Below are positions 35,075 through 43,180 of a DNA stretch of 49,556 bases, one piece after another. Below the pieces are notes generated by a model. The model did no database searches. It was not told the DNA's origin and saw only the letters and a program-made list of their open reading frames with translations. The number at the start of each line of letters is the position of its first letter. Positions within the stretch are counted from its first letter, which is position 1. The translations under genes and the position numbers were made by a program. The DNA is from CAZHGD01 sp964531735 (GTDB taxonomy: Bacteria; Armatimonadota; UBA10988): positions 1-49,556 of the forward strand of contig CAZHGD010000040.1 in NCBI GenBank assembly GCA_964531735.1. Reading direction: 5' to 3'.

Positions 35075-35938
35075 TCAGGCGATGACGCCCTCGAGGAACC
35101 GCAGCGCCTTGATCAGACCGCGCTGCTGCTGCTCCACTTCGGGGAAGTAGTTGTGGTCTTCCAGTTCCACGCTGATCAGGCCGTCGTAGCCGTGGTCACC
35201 CAGCCGGTTGCGCACGGCGACCCAGTCGATCTCGCCCTCACCGGGGATGGTGTAGCGCCAGGCGCTCTCACCGTAGCCGTACCGGGCGCCGAACGTCGGG
35301 CCGATGTGGCCGGTCAGGTACTGCCACTCGGCCGACAGCTCGGTGTCCTTGCCGTGGACGTGCTTGACGCGCGCGCCGAACTCCCACAGGAAGCGCAGGT
35401 AGTCGATGCCGAGCCGCACCAGGTGCGACGGGTCGAAGCTGACTCCCAGTGCCGGCGACGGCACGGCGGCGACCATGGCGCGGAGCGTCTCCGGCGTGCA
35501 GCCAAGGGACGGGTACCACGGGCCCGGGCCGATCCAGCCCTCGATGGCCAGGCTCAGACCGAGCTGCTCCATCAACGCCAGCAGCTCCGGAGCCGATTCC
35601 TTCCAGTTCTCGAAGCTGACCGCTCGCGGCTGGGCGGGGTCTTCGGGCAGCAGCACGGCGAAGACGACCTTGGCGCCGAGCGACGCCACCTGTTCCAGGT
35701 AGGGCTTCTGCTCTTCGAGGCCGGCCTTGCGCCGCTCCGGGTCGGGGCTGAGCTGCGAGCCCCAGGCAACCAGGTCGACTGTGCCGACGCTCAGGCCGTG
35801 GTCGACGAGGATCTGCTTGGTCTCCGCGTCGAGGCGCGGCACGTCAATCGCCTTGAACCCCTGGTCCGCGGCCCACTTGGCAAAGCTGGCCAAGCCCATC
35901 GAGCCCGCGCACGGCGGTTGGCGAACGCCGATTTCCAT
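35075..35938 (-). CDS. Xylose isomerase-like TIM-barrel (sugar phosphate isomerase/epimerase) protein
   Basis: 287 residues from the ATG at 35938 (GGAG about 11 nt upstream); the in-frame residues before it are unconserved. It matches the AP_endonuc_2/IolE-like family: LASFAKWAADQGFKAIDVPR at the first barrel turn, metal-binding positions in AIEGW, SFDPSHL, VKHVHGKD and the C-terminal SVELED. These enzymes isomerise or epimerise sugars or keto-inositols with a divalent metal. The substrate is unknown. A possible promoter (TGC then TATCGT, 36002-35994) overlaps the end of the fusion gene upstream. Confidence 0.85.
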   Translation of the reverse strand: MEIGVRQPPCAGSMGLASFAKWAADQGFKAIDVPRLDAETKQILVDHGLSVGTVDLVAWGSQLSPDPERRKAGLEEQKPYLEQVASLGAKVVFAVLLPEDPAQPRAVSFENWKESAPELLALMEQLGLSLAIEGWIGPGPWYPSLGCTPETLRAMVAAVPSPALGVSFDPSHLVRLGIDYLRFLWEFGARVKHVHGKDTELSAEWQYLTGHIGPTFGARYGYGESAWRYTIPGEGEIDWVAVRNRLGDHGYDGLISVELEDHNYFPEVEQQQRGLIKALRFLEGVIA

Positions 35939-35993
35939 GTTTTCTGCACTCCTTCCGCGCCGCCGAGCGGGCCCGTCGGCGCACACCTGACAT

Positions 35994-36002
35994 ACGATAG
36001 CA
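35994..36002 (-). promoter_or_regulatory. Possible extended -10 promoter of the isomerase-like gene
   Basis: Minus strand TGC followed by TATCGT, abutting the stop codon of the upstream fusion gene. No good -35 box. Confidence 0.35.
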
Positions 36003-38384
36003 CTAACCCGTCGCCGCGGGCTTCGGGTTGAGTAGGTCCAGGATCTCGGCTGTCTTCTTGGCGACCAGCCGTCGAGCGCCGCGGCCGCGTGCTTCCACGT
36101 TGAGCCGCAGCAACTCGGGCTGCGTATCCGACTGCCGCAAGTTCAGCCGCCAGTTGGCGAAGGTCATCGAGAGACCATCGAAGAAGTCGACCGTCGGCTG
36201 CTCCGCGGCGTACTGCTCCAGCACGCGCAGCCGGGCGCCGTGCGGGTCCTCCACGATGCTGTTGATCTCGCCGCTGCACGGATAGCGCCGCATCCGCTCG
36301 GACACCAGCGTGCTCAGCGGTTGGCCGGTCTCGCTCATCACCGCCGCCACCAGCAGCCAGGGCACCATGCCCGTGTCGCAGTAGGCGAAGTCGCGGAAGT
36401 AGTGGTGGGCCGACATTTCGCCGCCGTAGAGGCAGTCCCATTCGACCATCAGCGCCTTGATGCGCGCGTGCCCGGTGCGGCACTTGACCGCGGCGCCGCC
36501 ATGCTGGGCCACCAGTTCGTGGGTGTTCCAGTACAGGCGCGGGTCATGGACGATGCGCCCGCCGCCGTGTCGTCGCAGCAGGCGCTCGGCCAGCAGTCCC
36601 ACGATGTAGTAGCCCTCGATGAACCGGCCGCGCTCATCGAACAGGAAGCAGCGGTCGAAGTCGCCGTCCCAAGCCACGCCGAAGTCGGCGCCGTGGAGCT
36701 TCACCGCCCGGCGCGTGAGCGCGCGGTTCTCGGGCAGCAGCGGGTTGGGCACGCCGTTCGGGAAGGTCGCGTCCGGCTCGTGGCAGATCTTGATCAGCTC
36801 GAACGGCAGCTCGCGCTCCAAGCGGTCAAGTAGTGGCCCGGCGCACCCGTTGCCGGCATTGACGACCACCCTGAACGGCTTCAGCGTCACGTCGCTGACG
36901 AAGCCGAGCACGCGCTGGAGGTAGTCATCGGTGACCTCCTCGGCCTGGTCGGTTGCCGGTGTGGCCACCGGTGCGGGCAGGTCGAGCAGGCGCACCCGGC
37001 GCTCGATCTCGAGCAGGCCGGTCTCGTCGGTGACCGGCAGGATGACGTTGCGAGCGGGGTCCTTGCCCACGAGCTTGAGGCCATTGTCGCCGGCCGGATT
37101 GTGGCTGGCGGTGATCATGATGCCGCCGGCCAGGCCCTCGCGCGCGGCGGCGTGGTAGACCATTTCGGTGCCACACTGGCCCAGGCTGCGCGTGGCGACG
37201 CCGCCGTCGTTCAGGCCACGCGCCAGGGCGGCGGCGAACGCCGGGCTGGACGGGCGCACGTCATGGCCCACGGCGACCGGTCCGCCGGCCCGGAGCACGG
37301 TCGAGGCGGCCAGACCGATGCGATAGACCAGGGCCTCGTCGAGGTCGCCGCCGACCACGCCGCGGAAGTCGTAGGCCTTGAGGCAGCTCAGCCTGGCGCG
37401 CTCGAGCCAAGTCGCGCCGGTCAGCCCGCCGGCCGATGACATCACCACAGTCGCTTCGCCGAACGGGCGGAAGGTGACTTCGGCCAGGCCGGCCGGAATG
37501 ATGACAGTGTCGCCGGCCTGCAAGGGCAGTTTCTGGCCCGACCAGGCCAGTTGCCCGCGTCCGTTGAGCACCACCGCCACCTGGACGGTCCGCGGGTCGG
37601 GCGACCAGGACAGACCGGTGGTGCAGGTCAGCCGCTCGATGCGGTAGGCCGGCGCGTCGACCAGCAGCTCGTGGCGCCCCCAGCCGTAGTCGGTCGTCAC
37701 CGGTGTGACGTGTGACGGTGCCTCGTCGAAGCGCACCGCGCGCGCGGCCTCGTCGAGGTGTACCGTGCGCCCGCGGCCGTAGTCGAAGATGCGGAACGTG
37801 GTGTCCGACGGCTGTTGGATCTCCAGCACCATCACGCCGCGGCCGAGCGCGTGGATGCAGCCCGGCGCGACGCGGATGACATCGCCGGCCTGCACCGGCA
37901 CCTGGCGCAGCCGGCGCAGCACGGTCTCGTCCTGTACCGCCGCCGCCAAGGTGGGCCAGTCGGCGCCGGGCCGCGCGCCGTGGATGATCCGCCCGCCACG
38001 CCGAGCCTGGAGCACGATCCAGCTCTCGTCCTTGCCCTGGTGCTGCGGGAAGTCGCGCGCGCAGTCCTCATCGCTGGGATGCACCTGCACGCTCAGGTCT
38101 TCCTGGGCGTCCAGCAGCTTGACCAGCAGCGGGAAGCGACCGGCCGGCCAGGCGGTGCCGACCAGCGCGGCGCCCCACTCGGTGACGGCGTCGCCCAGCG
38201 GACGGCCCTTCAGCGGACCGTTGGCGATAGTCGACGAGCCGGCCGGCAGGTCGGCAACTTCCCAGGACTCGCCGATCAGCACGTCCGGTGGCAGCTTCTT
38301 GCCCAGCGCCCGCGCCAGGCGGCGCCCGCCCCAGATCCGCTGGACGAACAGCGGCTGACACAGCAACGGATATGGCTTGCCCAT
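36003..38384 (-). CDS. Bifunctional phosphomannose isomerase - phosphomannomutase fusion
   Basis: 793 residues in one open frame from the ATG at 38384 (GAGGAG 5 nt upstream). Residues about 1-325 are a type I phosphomannose isomerase: PLFVQRIWGG (11-20), GESWEV (38-43), metal ligands in QVHP (100-103), E120 in KDESW, and H178 in PGCIHALG. Residues about 335-793 are a phosphomannomutase/phosphoglucomutase: the phosphoserine S427 in TASHNPAGDNG, the metal loop DGDFDR (573-578), the sugar-binding GEMSAHHYF (655-663) and a C-terminal phosphate-binding region. The chain would convert fructose-6-phosphate to mannose-6-phosphate and then mannose-1-phosphate, for GDP-mannose and glycan synthesis. The join near 325-340 is short and in frame, with no stop. 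Upstream open frame extends antisense over the pseudopilin gene and is not coding. Confidence 0.92.
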   Translation of the reverse strand: MGKPYPLLCQPLFVQRIWGGRRLARALGKKLPPDVLIGESWEVADLPAGSSTIANGPLKGRPLGDAVTEWGAALVGTAWPAGRFPLLVKLLDAQEDLSVQVHPSDEDCARDFPQHQGKDESWIVLQARRGGRIIHGARPGADWPTLAAAVQDETVLRRLRQVPVQAGDVIRVAPGCIHALGRGVMVLEIQQPSDTTFRIFDYGRGRTVHLDEAARAVRFDEAPSHVTPVTTDYGWGRHELLVDAPAYRIERLTCTTGLSWSPDPRTVQVAVVLNGRGQLAWSGQKLPLQAGDTVIIPAGLAEVTFRPFGEATVVMSSAGGLTGATWLERARLSCLKAYDFRGVVGGDLDEALVYRIGLAASTVLRAGGPVAVGHDVRPSSPAFAAALARGLNDGGVATRSLGQCGTEMVYHAAAREGLAGGIMITASHNPAGDNGLKLVGKDPARNVILPVTDETGLLEIERRVRLLDLPAPVATPATDQAEEVTDDYLQRVLGFVSDVTLKPFRVVVNAGNGCAGPLLDRLERELPFELIKICHEPDATFPNGVPNPLLPENRALTRRAVKLHGADFGVAWDGDFDRCFLFDERGRFIEGYYIVGLLAERLLRRHGGGRIVHDPRLYWNTHELVAQHGGAAVKCRTGHARIKALMVEWDCLYGGEMSAHHYFRDFAYCDTGMVPWLLVAAVMSETGQPLSTLVSERMRRYPCSGEINSIVEDPHGARLRVLEQYAAEQPTVDFFDGLSMTFANWRLNLRQSDTQPELLRLNVEARGRGARRLVAKKTAEILDLLNPKPAATG

Positions 38385-38523
38385 CTGACTCCTCGGGTCA
38401 CCGTCGGCGGTTTGCGGCGCTGGCCGCCAGGGAACAACCACTATAAGCCAAGTCCGCATTTCGGTGACCGAACGAGGCGTCCTTCCGGCCGCCTGGCGCG
38501 TCCAGCCGACGGCGCGCGTCGGT

Positions 38524-38552
38524 TTGACCCGGGGGGCGCGGCACACTACACT
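38524..38552 (+). promoter_or_regulatory. Promoter of the second pseudopilin gene
   Basis: TTGACC at 38524-38529, 17 bases, TACACT at 38547-38552; leader about 18 nt carrying GAGGAG. Confidence 0.55.
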
Positions 38553-38576
38553 TCGCTCGTGGATGAGGAGCTGGCA

Positions 38577-39206
38577 GTGGCGACCTTGCGGCGTAATGGC
38601 TTCACGCTCATCGAGTTGCTGGTGGTCATCGCGATCATCTCGATCCTGGCCGCGCAGCTCTTCCCGGTGTTCGCCAAGGCGCGGGAAAAGGCCCGGACCA
38701 TCTCGTGCGTCGCGAACCTCAAGCAGCTCTCGTTCGCCACGCTCGAGTACTCGATGGACTACGACGAGATGCTCTTCGGCACGCCCGCCGGCGAATGTGT
38801 CTGGGGCGATGGTCGCGGCTGGTCCGAGCAACTCTACCCCTACATGAAGAACCGCCAGATCCTCCAGTGCCCGAGTGTCGGCGACCGCTCGTTCCAGGTC
38901 ATGTACTTCTGCAACGACCAACTCCGCAACGGCTTCCTCGGTGCCATCGACCAGGTGTCGCGCACGATGATGTTCATGGACGGCCAGAGCACCGCCACCG
39001 ACTCCAATCCGGGTGACGGTGCGGTCGCCCGCGCCCTCGGGCGCGACCAGTGCGGCTGCCTCGGCGTCGCGAGTCCAACCGGCTACCCGTTGCTGAAGCC
39101 ACGGCACAACGACGGCTGGAACGTGGCTTTCGCCGACGGGCACTGCAAGTGGCAGCGCGACTGCGGCGAGGGCAACCCGAACGGACCCACGCGACAGCCG
39201 TTCTGA
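38577..39206 (+). CDS. DUF1559-type pseudopilin with H-X9-DG motif (second copy)
   Basis: 209 residues from a GTG at 38577, chosen because GAGGAG lies 7 nt upstream; an earlier GTG at 38562 would precede that site. The prepilin signal is MATLRRNG then FTLIELLVV, with glycine at the cleavage site and glutamate at +5. FPVFAKAREKAR and a SNLKQL-like ANLKQL follow the helix. RHNDGWNVAFADG gives the H-X9-DG pattern. It is a paralogue of the gene at 11379, similar in length and layout. As there, no assembly machinery is nearby. Confidence 0.9.
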   Translation: MATLRRNGFTLIELLVVIAIISILAAQLFPVFAKAREKARTISCVANLKQLSFATLEYSMDYDEMLFGTPAGECVWGDGRGWSEQLYPYMKNRQILQCPSVGDRSFQVMYFCNDQLRNGFLGAIDQVSRTMMFMDGQSTATDSNPGDGAVARALGRDQCGCLGVASPTGYPLLKPRHNDGWNVAFADGHCKWQRDCGEGNPNGPTRQPF

Positions 39207-39252
39207 CGCCGGCCGAAAGTGGTACCATACGCGCGTCAACGGAGACGCTCGC

Positions 39253-40080
39253 ATGGGTTGGATCGACGCCCACACTCACGTCTGGTCCCCTGACTGGGAC
39301 CGCTACCCGGCCGTTGCCGGCACCGATCTGGCCGCCATCGCCCCGGCGTCGTTTCGGCCGGAGGACTTCTGGGCCCACGCCGAGCCGTGTGGTGTCGACC
39401 GCGTGGTGCTCATCCAGATGAGCTACTACGGCACGGACAACACCTACCTGCTCGAGACCATCGCCGCGGCGCCCGAACGCTACCGCGGCGTGGCGGTGGT
39501 GGAGGTCGACGCCCCGGACCTGGCCGACACGCTGGCGGCGTTGCGTCCGCAGGGCGTGACCGGCGTCCGCGTCTACCCGCCCGGCGAGGAACAGGCCACC
39601 TGGATCGAGACTCCGGGCTACGACACGCTGTTCAGCGTCGGCGCGGAACTCGGCATCGCGGTCTGCCCGCTGATCGACGCGCGCGCGTTGCCGTCGCTGG
39701 CGCGCCAGGCGGCGCGTCACCCGCGGACCACCGTGGTGATCGACCACCTCTGCCGGATCGGCGTCGGCGGCGTGGTACGGGAGGCCGACGTCGCAGCGCT
39801 GTGCGGCCTGGCCCGGCTGGCCAACGTCCACGTCAAGGTCTCGGCTTTCTACGCCCTGGGCAGCAAGCAGGCGCCCTACGACGACCTGCAGCCGCTAATC
39901 CGCCAGGTGCTGAGCGCCTATGGCACCGCGCGGGCGATGTGGGCCAGCGATTGCCCATACCAGGTGGTGCATGGCTCCTATGAGGCTGGACTGGAACTGG
40001 TGCGTGACCGCCTCGGCCTGAGCCATGTCGCCATGCTCGATGTGCTGGAGCGCACCGCCGCGCGCGTCTTCTTCGCCTGA
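39253..40080 (+). CDS. Amidohydrolase_2 family protein (sugar lactonase-like)
   Basis: 275 residues from the ATG at 39253 with GGAG upstream. TIM-barrel metallohydrolase signs: DAHTHVW (5-11), VVIDHLCR with a metal histidine near 174, VKVSAFYAL, and the late aspartate in MWASDCPY. This subgroup includes L-fuconolactonase, L-rhamnono-lactonase and 2-pyrone-dicarboxylate lactonase. With a dehydrogenase gene next to it, hydrolysis of a sugar lactone is a reasonable guess. First gene of a five-gene run on the plus strand. Confidence 0.83.
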   Translation: MGWIDAHTHVWSPDWDRYPAVAGTDLAAIAPASFRPEDFWAHAEPCGVDRVVLIQMSYYGTDNTYLLETIAAAPERYRGVAVVEVDAPDLADTLAALRPQGVTGVRVYPPGEEQATWIETPGYDTLFSVGAELGIAVCPLIDARALPSLARQAARHPRTTVVIDHLCRIGVGGVVREADVAALCGLARLANVHVKVSAFYALGSKQAPYDDLQPLIRQVLSAYGTARAMWASDCPYQVVHGSYEAGLELVRDRLGLSHVAMLDVLERTAARVFFA

Positions 40081-40131
40081 CGGCAGGGCTTGCCGCACAC
40101 GGCACGAACGAGCCGAGGGAGCGAGGTGGCG

Positions 40132-40899
40132 ATGGAGGACGGACTGCGACTCGACGGCCAGGTGGCGCTGATCACCGGCACCTCGCAAGGCATCGGTGCG
40201 GCGGTGGCCATCGGCTTCTGCCGGCGCGGCGCGCGCGTGCTGCTGACCAGCCGCGCGCCGGAGGAGCAGCCGCCGGCGACGCTGGCGGCGTGTCGCGAGC
40301 ACGGTGACGCCGAGTACCGCCGGTGTGACGTGCGCTCAGCCGCAGACTGCGCCCAGGCGGTCGAGGCGGCCATCGAGCGGTTCGGCCAACTCGACATTGT
40401 CATCTGCAACGCCGGCATCTACCCGAAGGTGCCGTTCGAGCAGATGACGCTCGCGCAGTGGGACGACATGCTGCGGACCAACCTGGACGGCGCGTTCTTC
40501 ACCTGTCACGCCGCCACGCCGCACCTGATCGCCCGCGGCTACGGCAAGATCATCACCGTCGGTAGCATCAACAGCCGCATCGTCCAGCCCCAACGCGCGC
40601 ACTATGTGGCCAGCAAGGCCGGCCTGATCGGGTTCACGCGCGGGCTGGCGCGCGACCTCGGTCGCCACGGCATTCGGGCCAACTGCATTCTGCCCGGCGC
40701 CATTCTGACCGAAGGCGAGCTGCGCGACTTTCCGGACCAGGAGGCCATCCTGGCCCGCGTGAACGAGTTGCAGAGCATCCCGGGCCGCATTCGGAGTGAG
40801 GACTGCGAGCCGACCTTCGCCTTCCTGGCCCACCCGGCCAGTGACGCCATCACCGGCCAGGCGCTGGCCGTGGACAACGGCTGGACCTTCGACGGCTAG
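40132..40899 (+). CDS. Short-chain dehydrogenase/reductase
   Basis: 255 residues from the ATG at 40132; a GTG at 40126 is a close alternative with its own GGGAG. Classical SDR motifs: TGTSQGIG (15-22), NAG (93-95), N117, and the catalytic S145, Y158 and K162 (YVASK). The C-terminal GQALAVDNGWTFDG is typical. It would oxidise a secondary alcohol or sugar using NAD(P); next to a lactonase-like gene, a sugar 1-dehydrogenase is a candidate role. Confidence 0.9.
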   Translation: MEDGLRLDGQVALITGTSQGIGAAVAIGFCRRGARVLLTSRAPEEQPPATLAACREHGDAEYRRCDVRSAADCAQAVEAAIERFGQLDIVICNAGIYPKVPFEQMTLAQWDDMLRTNLDGAFFTCHAATPHLIARGYGKIITVGSINSRIVQPQRAHYVASKAGLIGFTRGLARDLGRHGIRANCILPGAILTEGELRDFPDQEAILARVNELQSIPGRIRSEDCEPTFAFLAHPASDAITGQALAVDNGWTFDG

Positions 40900-40913
40900 C
40901 TTGCGAGGTGGTC

Positions 40914-42233
40914 ATGCACGAGAAGATCGTCCTCATCGGCGCCGGCAGCGCCATGTTCACGCGCGGGCTGGTGGCCGATCTGATCCGGCGCGGCTGGTCG
41001 GCTGAGCTGGCGCTGGTCGATATCGACGCCGAGGCCCTGGCGGTGGCCGAGGGCGTGGTCAGGAAGATGATCGCCGCCGCCGGTGCACCGGTGCGGCTGT
41101 CGGCAGCCTGCGACCGGCGCGAGGTGCTGCCCGGCGCCACGGCGGTCATCTGCACCGTCGGCGTCGGCGGCCGGCGGGCTTGGGAACAGGATGTCTTCGT
41201 GCCGCGGCGGCATGGCATCTACCAGCCGGTGGGCGACACCTGCCTGCCCGGCGGTAGTTCGCGGGCGCTCCGCATGATCCCGGCCATGGTGGCGATGGCC
41301 CAGGATGTCCTCGAGCTGGCGCCGCAAGCCCTGTTCTTCAACTACGGCAACCCGATGTCGGCCGTCTGCCGCGGCGTGGTCAAGGCGACCGGCGCGCCGC
41401 TGGTCGGGCTGTGCCATGGTGTCTTCCACGTGGCGCATCTGCTGGCGCGCCTGCTCGGCGTGGCCACAGCCGACCTGCGCTACACCGCCGTCGGCATCAA
41501 CCACCTGACCTGGTTCACCGAACTGCGCGCCAAAGGGCACAACGTGCTGCCGCAGTTGCTGGACCTGGCCGCCGAGCGGGCCGCCGCGCTGGAGGCCGGC
41601 GACGAGGTGGCCGAGCACCCGTTCACCTGGCACCTGACGCATCTGTTCGGCGCCTTCCCCGCGGTGCTCGACCGGCACGTGGTCGAGTTCTTCCCGTCGT
41701 TCTTCCCCGGTGGCGCCTACTACGGCAAGACGCTGGGCGTCGATGCCTTCTCGTTCGAGAACACCATCGCCGGCGGCGACCGCATCCACGACGAGATGAC
41801 GGCGGTGGCACACTCGCCAGACCCGCTGCCGGACGGCTATCTCGCCGGCATCGGCGGCGAGCACGAGCAGGTCATCGACATCATCGACAGCATCCGCAGC
41901 GATGCCGGACGGGTCTACTCGGCCAACCTGCCGAACCGCGGCCAGGTGCCCAACCTGCCGTCCGAGGCGGTGGTCGAGAGTCCCTGCGTGGCCGATGCCG
42001 CCGGCCTGCGCCCAATCCAGCAGCCGGCGCTGTCACCCGGCTTGGCGGGCACGCTGGCGACGCGGTTCCAGTGGGTCGAGACCATTGCCGAGGCGGCCCT
42101 CGAAGGTTCGCGCCGCAAGTTCATCCAGGCGCTGGTGCTTGACGGCGCCGTCACGAGCCTGGCTCAGGCCACCGAACTGGCCGCCGAACTGCTGGCGGCC
42201 CAGCGACAGTACCTGCCGCAGTTCAGCCACTGA
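40914..42233 (+). CDS. GH4-family NAD-dependent glycosidase
   Basis: 439 residues from the ATG at 40914 (GAGG 5 nt upstream). The Rossmann start KIVLIGAGSAMFTRGLV binds NAD; NYGNP (143-147), metal ligand C167 with H168 in GLCHG, and GINHLTWF (194-201) are hallmarks of family GH4. These enzymes cleave alpha-galactosides, alpha-glucosides or galacturonides by oxidising C3, eliminating the aglycone and reducing back, needing NAD+ and Mn2+. Specificity cannot be read here. It follows the SDR gene by 14 bases. Confidence 0.92.
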   Translation: MHEKIVLIGAGSAMFTRGLVADLIRRGWSAELALVDIDAEALAVAEGVVRKMIAAAGAPVRLSAACDRREVLPGATAVICTVGVGGRRAWEQDVFVPRRHGIYQPVGDTCLPGGSSRALRMIPAMVAMAQDVLELAPQALFFNYGNPMSAVCRGVVKATGAPLVGLCHGVFHVAHLLARLLGVATADLRYTAVGINHLTWFTELRAKGHNVLPQLLDLAAERAAALEAGDEVAEHPFTWHLTHLFGAFPAVLDRHVVEFFPSFFPGGAYYGKTLGVDAFSFENTIAGGDRIHDEMTAVAHSPDPLPDGYLAGIGGEHEQVIDIIDSIRSDAGRVYSANLPNRGQVPNLPSEAVVESPCVADAAGLRPIQQPALSPGLAGTLATRFQWVETIAEAALEGSRRKFIQALVLDGAVTSLAQATELAAELLAAQRQYLPQFSH

Positions 42234-42261
42234 GGCGGCAGCCCCCGTGAGGAGTGCGTCC

Positions 42262-43101
42262 GTGAAAATCACCATTCTCGGCTCGGCCGCGGCCGAAGCC
42301 TGGCCGGCGTTGTTCTGCGAGTGCGAGTACTGCGCCGAGGCGCGTCGCCGCGGTGGCAAGAACATCCGGCGGCGGAGCTGCTACCGCGTCAACGACAACC
42401 TGCTGGTCGACTTCGGCCCGGACATCAACTGGCAGTCGACCGAGTTCGGGATCGACCTGGCCGAGATCGAGCACATCGTGATGACGCACAGCCACCAAGA
42501 CCACCTGGTGCCCATCGAGCTGCTGTGGCGCTGGGTCGGCTACTGCCAGGTGTCGCGCACGGTGCGGCTGTATGGCAACCAGAATGTGTTCGGCCGGATC
42601 GAGCAGGAGGTGCAGCCCGAGATCGGCGACCGGCCGCTGTGGGAGTCGCTGCACGTCGAGCCAGTGGCGATGTCGCCCGGCGTCACGGTGCCGGCCGGTG
42701 ACCTGAGGGTCACGGCCATCGAAGCGAACCACGGCGGGCCGAACGAGGTCGCGCTGAACTACGTGATCGAGCAGGGCGACCAGGCGCTGCTGATCGCCAA
42801 CGACACCGGTTGGTGGGGCGACGACAGTTGGGACCTGGTGAGCCGGTTCCGGCTCGACATCGCGGTCATCGAGTGTACCTTCCTGATGAAGGGACCCGAT
42901 GTACGCGACGGGCACCTCGGCGCCAACGTGACCGTGGCCTTCCGCGACAAGCTGGCCGAGTTGGGCGTGCTGAAGCCCGGTGCGCAGGTGGTCACCAACC
43001 ACTTCTCGCACAACGGCCGGACGCTGCACGAGGAGTTGTGCGAGTTCTTTGCGCCGCACGGCATCGCCGTCGGCTACGACGGTCTGGTGGTCGAGGCATA
43101 G
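42262..43101 (+). CDS. PhnP-like metallo-beta-lactamase fold hydrolase
   Basis: 279 residues from a GTG at 42262 with GTGAGGAG upstream. The fold shows THSHQDH (HxHxDH) after MVMT-like sequence, ANDTGWWGDD and a late NHFSHNG. A C-x-C-x2-C zinc site near the N-terminus (C19, C21, C24 in CECEYC) is shared with PhnP, the phosphodiesterase of the C-P lyase pathway. There are no phn genes nearby, so the substrate may be another cyclic phosphodiester or a sugar lactone. Fourth gene of the run. Confidence 0.85.
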   Translation: MKITILGSAAAEAWPALFCECEYCAEARRRGGKNIRRRSCYRVNDNLLVDFGPDINWQSTEFGIDLAEIEHIVMTHSHQDHLVPIELLWRWVGYCQVSRTVRLYGNQNVFGRIEQEVQPEIGDRPLWESLHVEPVAMSPGVTVPAGDLRVTAIEANHGGPNEVALNYVIEQGDQALLIANDTGWWGDDSWDLVSRFRLDIAVIECTFLMKGPDVRDGHLGANVTVAFRDKLAELGVLKPGAQVVTNHFSHNGRTLHEELCEFFAPHGIAVGYDGLVVEA

Positions 43102-43180
43102 CCTCGCAGGGCGGGCGCGAGGCAGGTGCCGTGCGCCCGGTGGTGAAACGGGTGGTGAACCCGCCTGGAGGATGGCAAGC

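Noticed and set aside
38385..39275. N-terminal extension of the ManA-ManB fusion over the second pseudopilin gene
   Set aside because: The extension is antisense to a well-supported gene and unconserved; the ATG at 38384 with GAGGAG starts exactly at the PMI domain.
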